Shown: positions 5,741-7,371 of the stretch, in pieces
Numbering within the stretch: position 1 is the stretch's first letter
Layout: each line of letters begins with the position of its first letter
Source of the DNA: Acidimicrobiia bacterium
GTDB lineage: Bacteria > Actinomycetota > Acidimicrobiia > IMCC26256 > JACDBD01
DNA: 7,371 nucleotides
Reading direction: 5' to 3'
NCBI GenBank assembly: GCA_031177445.1
Contig: JAPSGP010000139.1
Coordinates: 1-7,371, forward strand
Program-made: the position numbers and the translations under genes
The notes under the pieces: model-generated
Told to the model about the DNA's origin: nothing
The model's database searches: none
The model's input: only the letters and a program-made list of their open reading frames with translations

Positions 5741-6265
5741 TCAGCCGGATGACGGCTCGGGGCCGCCGGCGCGAGCTTCGTCGACGTGCGCCAGCGCCTC
5801 CCGCAGCTGATCGATCCAGTCGCCTTCGTGATCGCGGACCAGCCGCACACACCAGGCGAGTGCTTCGCTGCGACTGCGGGCGACATTGGCCTCGACCAGC
5901 GTGTCGAGCACCGACCGCTCCTGCAGGCGCAGCCGGGTCATGACCGGGACGCTCAGGGTGGTGAACGTCACGCGCTCGTCGCCGCACCGGACGCCCCAGG
6001 CCACCTTCCGACCGAACTTCGCCTCTGCCTGGTCGGCGATGCGCATACGGGCGGCGCGGGTGTCCTCCCGGAACGCCTCGACCCGGCCCCGGCACGCCGC
6101 TCGGCGCGTCTCCTCGTCGGCGTCCCGGGCCTGCTCCGGCTCGGCCAGCGTGCCGATCACGAGGATCTCGTCCCGGTCGTAGGTGATCTCGGGCGGGCCG
6201 GTGAACCAGCCGTCCGGCAGCTGGCCCACGAACCAGCCCAGGGTGGTGCTCGAGACGTTGCGCAT
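5741..6265 (-). CDS. Uncharacterised protein with ribbon-helix-helix-like C-terminal half
   Basis: I do not recognise this 174-residue protein as a named family. Its first 40 residues (TLGWFVGQLPDGWFTGPPEI, then DRDEILVIGTL) look like a small beta-rich unit. A highly charged helix with many Arg and Glu follows (about 42-82). Then comes VTFTTLSVPVMTRLRL (99-114), and a helix-turn-helix-like pair, ERSVLDTLVEANVARSRSEA onward (116-145). This strand plus two helices, with the short ARSRSEA turn, resembles the ribbon-helix-helix fold of CopG/Arc-type DNA-binding proteins, though the order with a large N-terminal part is unusual. ATG at 6265 is preceded by GGAGG five bases away and is preferred over ATG at 6289. 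It is soluble, with no membrane segment. It lies between the HIT and M1 peptidase genes. Function is unknown; a regulator is one inference. Confidence 0.7.
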   Translation of the reverse strand: MRNVSSTTLGWFVGQLPDGWFTGPPEITYDRDEILVIGTLAEPEQARDADEETRRAACRGRVEAFREDTRAARMRIADQAEAKFGRKVAWGVRCGDERVTFTTLSVPVMTRLRLQERSVLDTLVEANVARSRSEALAWCVRLVRDHEGDWIDQLREALAHVDEARAGGPEPSSG

Positions 6266-6270
6266 GCCGG

Positions 6271-6275
6271 CCTCC
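6271..6275 (-). promoter_or_regulatory. Strong Shine-Dalgarno deciding the start at 6265
   Basis: The - strand carries GGAGG here, followed by five bases and the ATG at 6265. It falls inside the frame that would be used from the upstream ATG at 6289, and that ATG has no purine-rich stretch before it. This favours the shorter protein. Confidence 0.6.
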
Positions 6276-6301
6276 GGGTCCGTCTGCATCGCTGGTGCTG
6301 T

Positions 6302-6316
6302 GATTACAAGATTACA
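6302..6316. repeat. Tandem GATTACA repeat, candidate operator or -10 region
   Basis: GATTACA occurs twice, at 6302-6308 and 6310-6316, with an 8-base period. Read on the - strand it is TGTAATC twice, and each copy holds TGTAAT, close to a -10 box. The flanking bases give a loose mirror (CTGT..ACAG, 6298-6317). The HIT gene stop codon (6312-6314) lies inside the second copy and the next gene starts at 6265. This is one of the few AT-rich spots in the window. It could be a repressor operator, an internal promoter or both; neither is shown by sequence alone. Confidence 0.5.
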
Positions 6317-6737
6317 GCTTAGCAGCGATGCGGGCGGCGACCGCCGCCATCTCGGCGTCGCCGGCGTACCGGGTGCGGGGCCAGAAGAACCCCCGGAGCC
6401 CGTCCTTGCGGTTGCGGGGCACGACGTGGACGTGCAGATGCGGCACGCTCTGGCTGACCACGTTGTTCTCGGCGACGAAGCTCCCTTGGGCGCCCATGGC
6501 GGTCGTCACCGCGGCCGTGATGCGCTGGACCTCGACGAAGAACGGGCCCACGGCCGGCTCGGGCAGCTCGAGCAACGTCTCGATGTGCCGGCGCGGGGCC
6601 ACCAGCGTGTGGCCTTCGAACAATGGGCGGTGGTCGAGGAACGCGACCACGTCGTCGGTCTCGTGGACGAGATGCGCCGGCCGCGCGCCGGCGGCGATCT
6701 CGCAGAACGTGCAGGGTCCGGGCGATGGCGGCGACAC
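6312..6737 (-). CDS. HIT-family nucleotide-binding hydrolase or phosphoramidase
   Basis: The 141-residue protein has all hallmarks of the histidine triad family: CTFCEIAAG (9-17), with the CxxC often seen in Hint-type members, VAFLDHRPLFEGHTLVAPRRH (31-51, read in two parts), and the triad HLHVHVVPR (H100, H102, H104; H102 is the likely nucleophile by analogy with Hint1). Such proteins hydrolyse adenosine 5'-phosphoramidates or diadenosine polyphosphates in the cytoplasm; exact substrate unknown. Length is standard. The GTG start at 6737 follows the MaoC-like gene stop by 13 bases and has AGGAG nine bases upstream, so the two are probably co-transcribed. The stop codon lies in the GATTACA repeat. 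A galT-type uridylyltransferase is excluded by the small size. Confidence 0.92.
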   Translation of the reverse strand: MSPPSPGPCTFCEIAAGARPAHLVHETDDVVAFLDHRPLFEGHTLVAPRRHIETLLELPEPAVGPFFVEVQRITAAVTTAMGAQGSFVAENNVVSQSVPHLHVHVVPRNRKDGLRGFFWPRTRYAGDAEMAAVAARIAAKL

Positions 6738-6750
6738 GCCCGCGCGCTCC

Positions 6751-7257
6751 TTACTCGGGCGAGGCGTACGGCCGCTCGCGGTGTTTCACCGCGTCACGCT
6801 TGGGGACCATCACCTTGCGCCGGAAGTAGCACACCTCTTCTCCCCGCTGGTTGAACCCGCGCGTCTCGACCGTGACGACTCCGCGATCGGGCTTGCTCGA
6901 CGACTCCTTCTTGTCGAGCACCTTCGTCTCGGCGTAGATGGTGTCGCCATGGAAGGTCGGCTTCTGGTGCCTGAGCTCCTCGACCTCGAGATTGGCGATC
7001 GCGGCGCCGCTCACGTCGGGCACGCTCATGCCCAGGACGACGGAGTACACGAGATTGCCCACCACCACGTTCTTGCCGAACTGGGTCGTCGTCTCGGCGT
7101 ACCACGCGTCGAGATGAAGCGGATGGTGGTTCATCGTGATCAAGCAGAAGAGATGGTCGTCGTATTCCGTGATCGTCTTGCCCGGCCAGTGCTTGTACAC
7201 GTCGCCGATCTCGAAGTCCTCGAAGACGCGACCGAACGGCCGCTCGTGCACGGTCAC
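6751..7257 (-). CDS. MaoC-like hydratase/dehydratase (single hot-dog domain)
   Basis: The 168-residue protein starts FGRVFEDFEIGDVYKHWPGK (8-27), a common opening of MaoC-family acyl-CoA hydratases, and has the active-site stretch TMNHHPLHLDAWYAE (41-55) followed by FGKNVVVGNLVYSVVLGMS (60-78) and HQKPTFHGDTIYAETKVLDK (97-116). These enzymes add or remove water at (R)-3-hydroxyacyl-CoA or related CoA esters. In the classical motif G-D-x-N-P-[IL]-H the Asp and His are catalytic; here His48 is kept but the Asp position reads Asn43. Single-domain relatives and the two-domain mesaconyl-CoA hydratases may share this variant, so it may be a natural subfamily and not a dead enzyme. The GTG at 7257 is favoured by a TAAGCT box 7 bases upstream; the frame also runs upstream to a TTG at 7365 but would overlap the divergent gene. 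First gene of the right-hand unit. Confidence 0.85.
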   Translation of the reverse strand: MTVHERPFGRVFEDFEIGDVYKHWPGKTITEYDDHLFCLITMNHHPLHLDAWYAETTTQFGKNVVVGNLVYSVVLGMSVPDVSGAAIANLEVEELRHQKPTFHGDTIYAETKVLDKKESSSKPDRGVVTVETRGFNQRGEEVCYFRRKVMVPKRDAVKHRERPYASPE

Positions 7258-7270
7258 GGAGAGGAGCTTA
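7258..7270 (-). promoter_or_regulatory. Probable -10 box for a leaderless MaoC-like mRNA
   Basis: TAAGCT on the - strand (7270-7265) fits the TANNNT core of a -10 box and ends exactly 7 bases before the GTG at 7257. The bases between (CCTCTCC) are pyrimidines, so there is no SD. No clear -35 box. The same spacing occurs before the MBL-fold gene. It shares the 61-base divergent gap with the gene at 7319. Confidence 0.42.
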
Positions 7271-7318
7271 CGATCACGCTGCGCGACGTAGGAACGACCC
7301 CGCGAGAAGGAACGGTGG

Positions 7319-7371
7319 ATGTCCAAGGTCTCGATGCTCGCGAAGCTCAAGACGCACAAGGGCAAAGGCGA
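7319..7371 (+). CDS. Start of a probable antibiotic-biosynthesis-monooxygenase (ABM) family protein (3' partial)
   Basis: An ATG at 7319 is preceded by AAGGA seven bases upstream, a good SD, and opens a frame that runs off the window after 17 complete codons (MSKVSMLAKLKTHKGKG). The pattern of a short strand, VSMLAKL, followed by a K/G-rich turn is how many ABM-domain proteins begin (small dimeric ferredoxin-like-fold monooxygenases and putative quinol monooxygenases). With only 17 residues the family is a guess, but a gene start here is well supported by the SD and by the divergent layout with the MaoC-like gene 61 bases away. Confidence 0.5.
   Translation, partial: MSKVSMLAKLKTHKGKG

Noticed and set aside
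4303..5943. 546-codon + strand frame opposite the M1 peptidase
   Set aside because: It is antisense to a gene with a perfect zinc-peptidase signature and shows only Arg/His/Gly/Val-rich shadow composition.
7258..7365. 36-residue N-terminal extension of the MaoC-like protein from a TTG
   Set aside because: It would overlap the divergent gene with a strong SD at 7319 and adds residues not expected before the conserved FEDFEIGD opening.
1..7371. tRNA, rRNA, CRISPR, insertion sequence, attachment site, toxin-antitoxin or defence system
   Set aside because: I looked for cloverleaf arms, spaced direct repeats, transposase or integrase motifs and nuclease/helicase modules and found none. The RHH-like protein has no toxin-sized partner next to it, so I do not call it an antitoxin.

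Overview
The window is GC-rich and densely coding, with many GTG starts, very short gaps and several genes that appear to lack a Shine-Dalgarno (SD) sequence. The base composition and protein families suggest a high-GC actinobacterium. I lean towards Acidimicrobiia or a related uncultured lineage, but that placement is inference: there is no rRNA or other marker gene here. I recognise ten genes, eight complete and two cut by the window edges. I see no tRNA, rRNA, CRISPR array, insertion sequence or phage gene. No stretch above 300 bases lacks a gene; the longest gaps are about 50 to 100 bases.

Left part (1-496): the end of a DUF4395 membrane protein on the + strand meets, tail to tail, a MauE/DoxX-like membrane protein carrying a CPCFG motif. 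A long inverted repeat (447-496) sits at this junction and probably acts as a two-way terminator.

Centre left (481-3264, - strand): a probable transcription unit reads, in order, a GT2-like glycosyltransferase that seems to lack part of its N-terminal domain, an RNase Z-like metallo-beta-lactamase-fold hydrolase with its own probable promoter, an FMN-type flavin reductase, and the MauE-like protein. Gaps inside the last three genes are 10 to 12 bases. The flavin reductase has no visible partner oxygenase.

Centre (3287-4165, + strand): an alpha/beta hydrolase of the epoxide hydrolase type (GHDWG nucleophile motif) starts only 22 bases from the divergent glycosyltransferase start. It ends tail to tail, 8 bases away, with a secreted M1-type zinc metallopeptidase. 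A compact hairpin at this second junction pairs the two stop codons with each other.

Right part (4174-7257, - strand): a second probable unit reads MaoC-like (R)-hydratase, HIT-family protein, an unrecognised 174-residue protein with a ribbon-helix-helix-like C-terminal half, and the M1 peptidase. Between the HIT gene and the unknown protein lies a tandem GATTACA repeat, AT-rich in a GC-rich background, which could be an operator. At the right edge a divergent + strand gene begins with a strong SD and looks like an antibiotic-biosynthesis-monooxygenase (ABM) family protein.

The content reads as ordinary housekeeping and secondary metabolism (acyl-CoA, epoxide or ester, redox and peptide turnover), not a defence island or mobile element. 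The points most worth checking are the shortened glycosyltransferase, the possible self-regulating RHH-like protein with its tandem repeat, the MaoC protein lacking the usual catalytic Asp, and the repeated leaderless-promoter and terminator-hairpin layouts.
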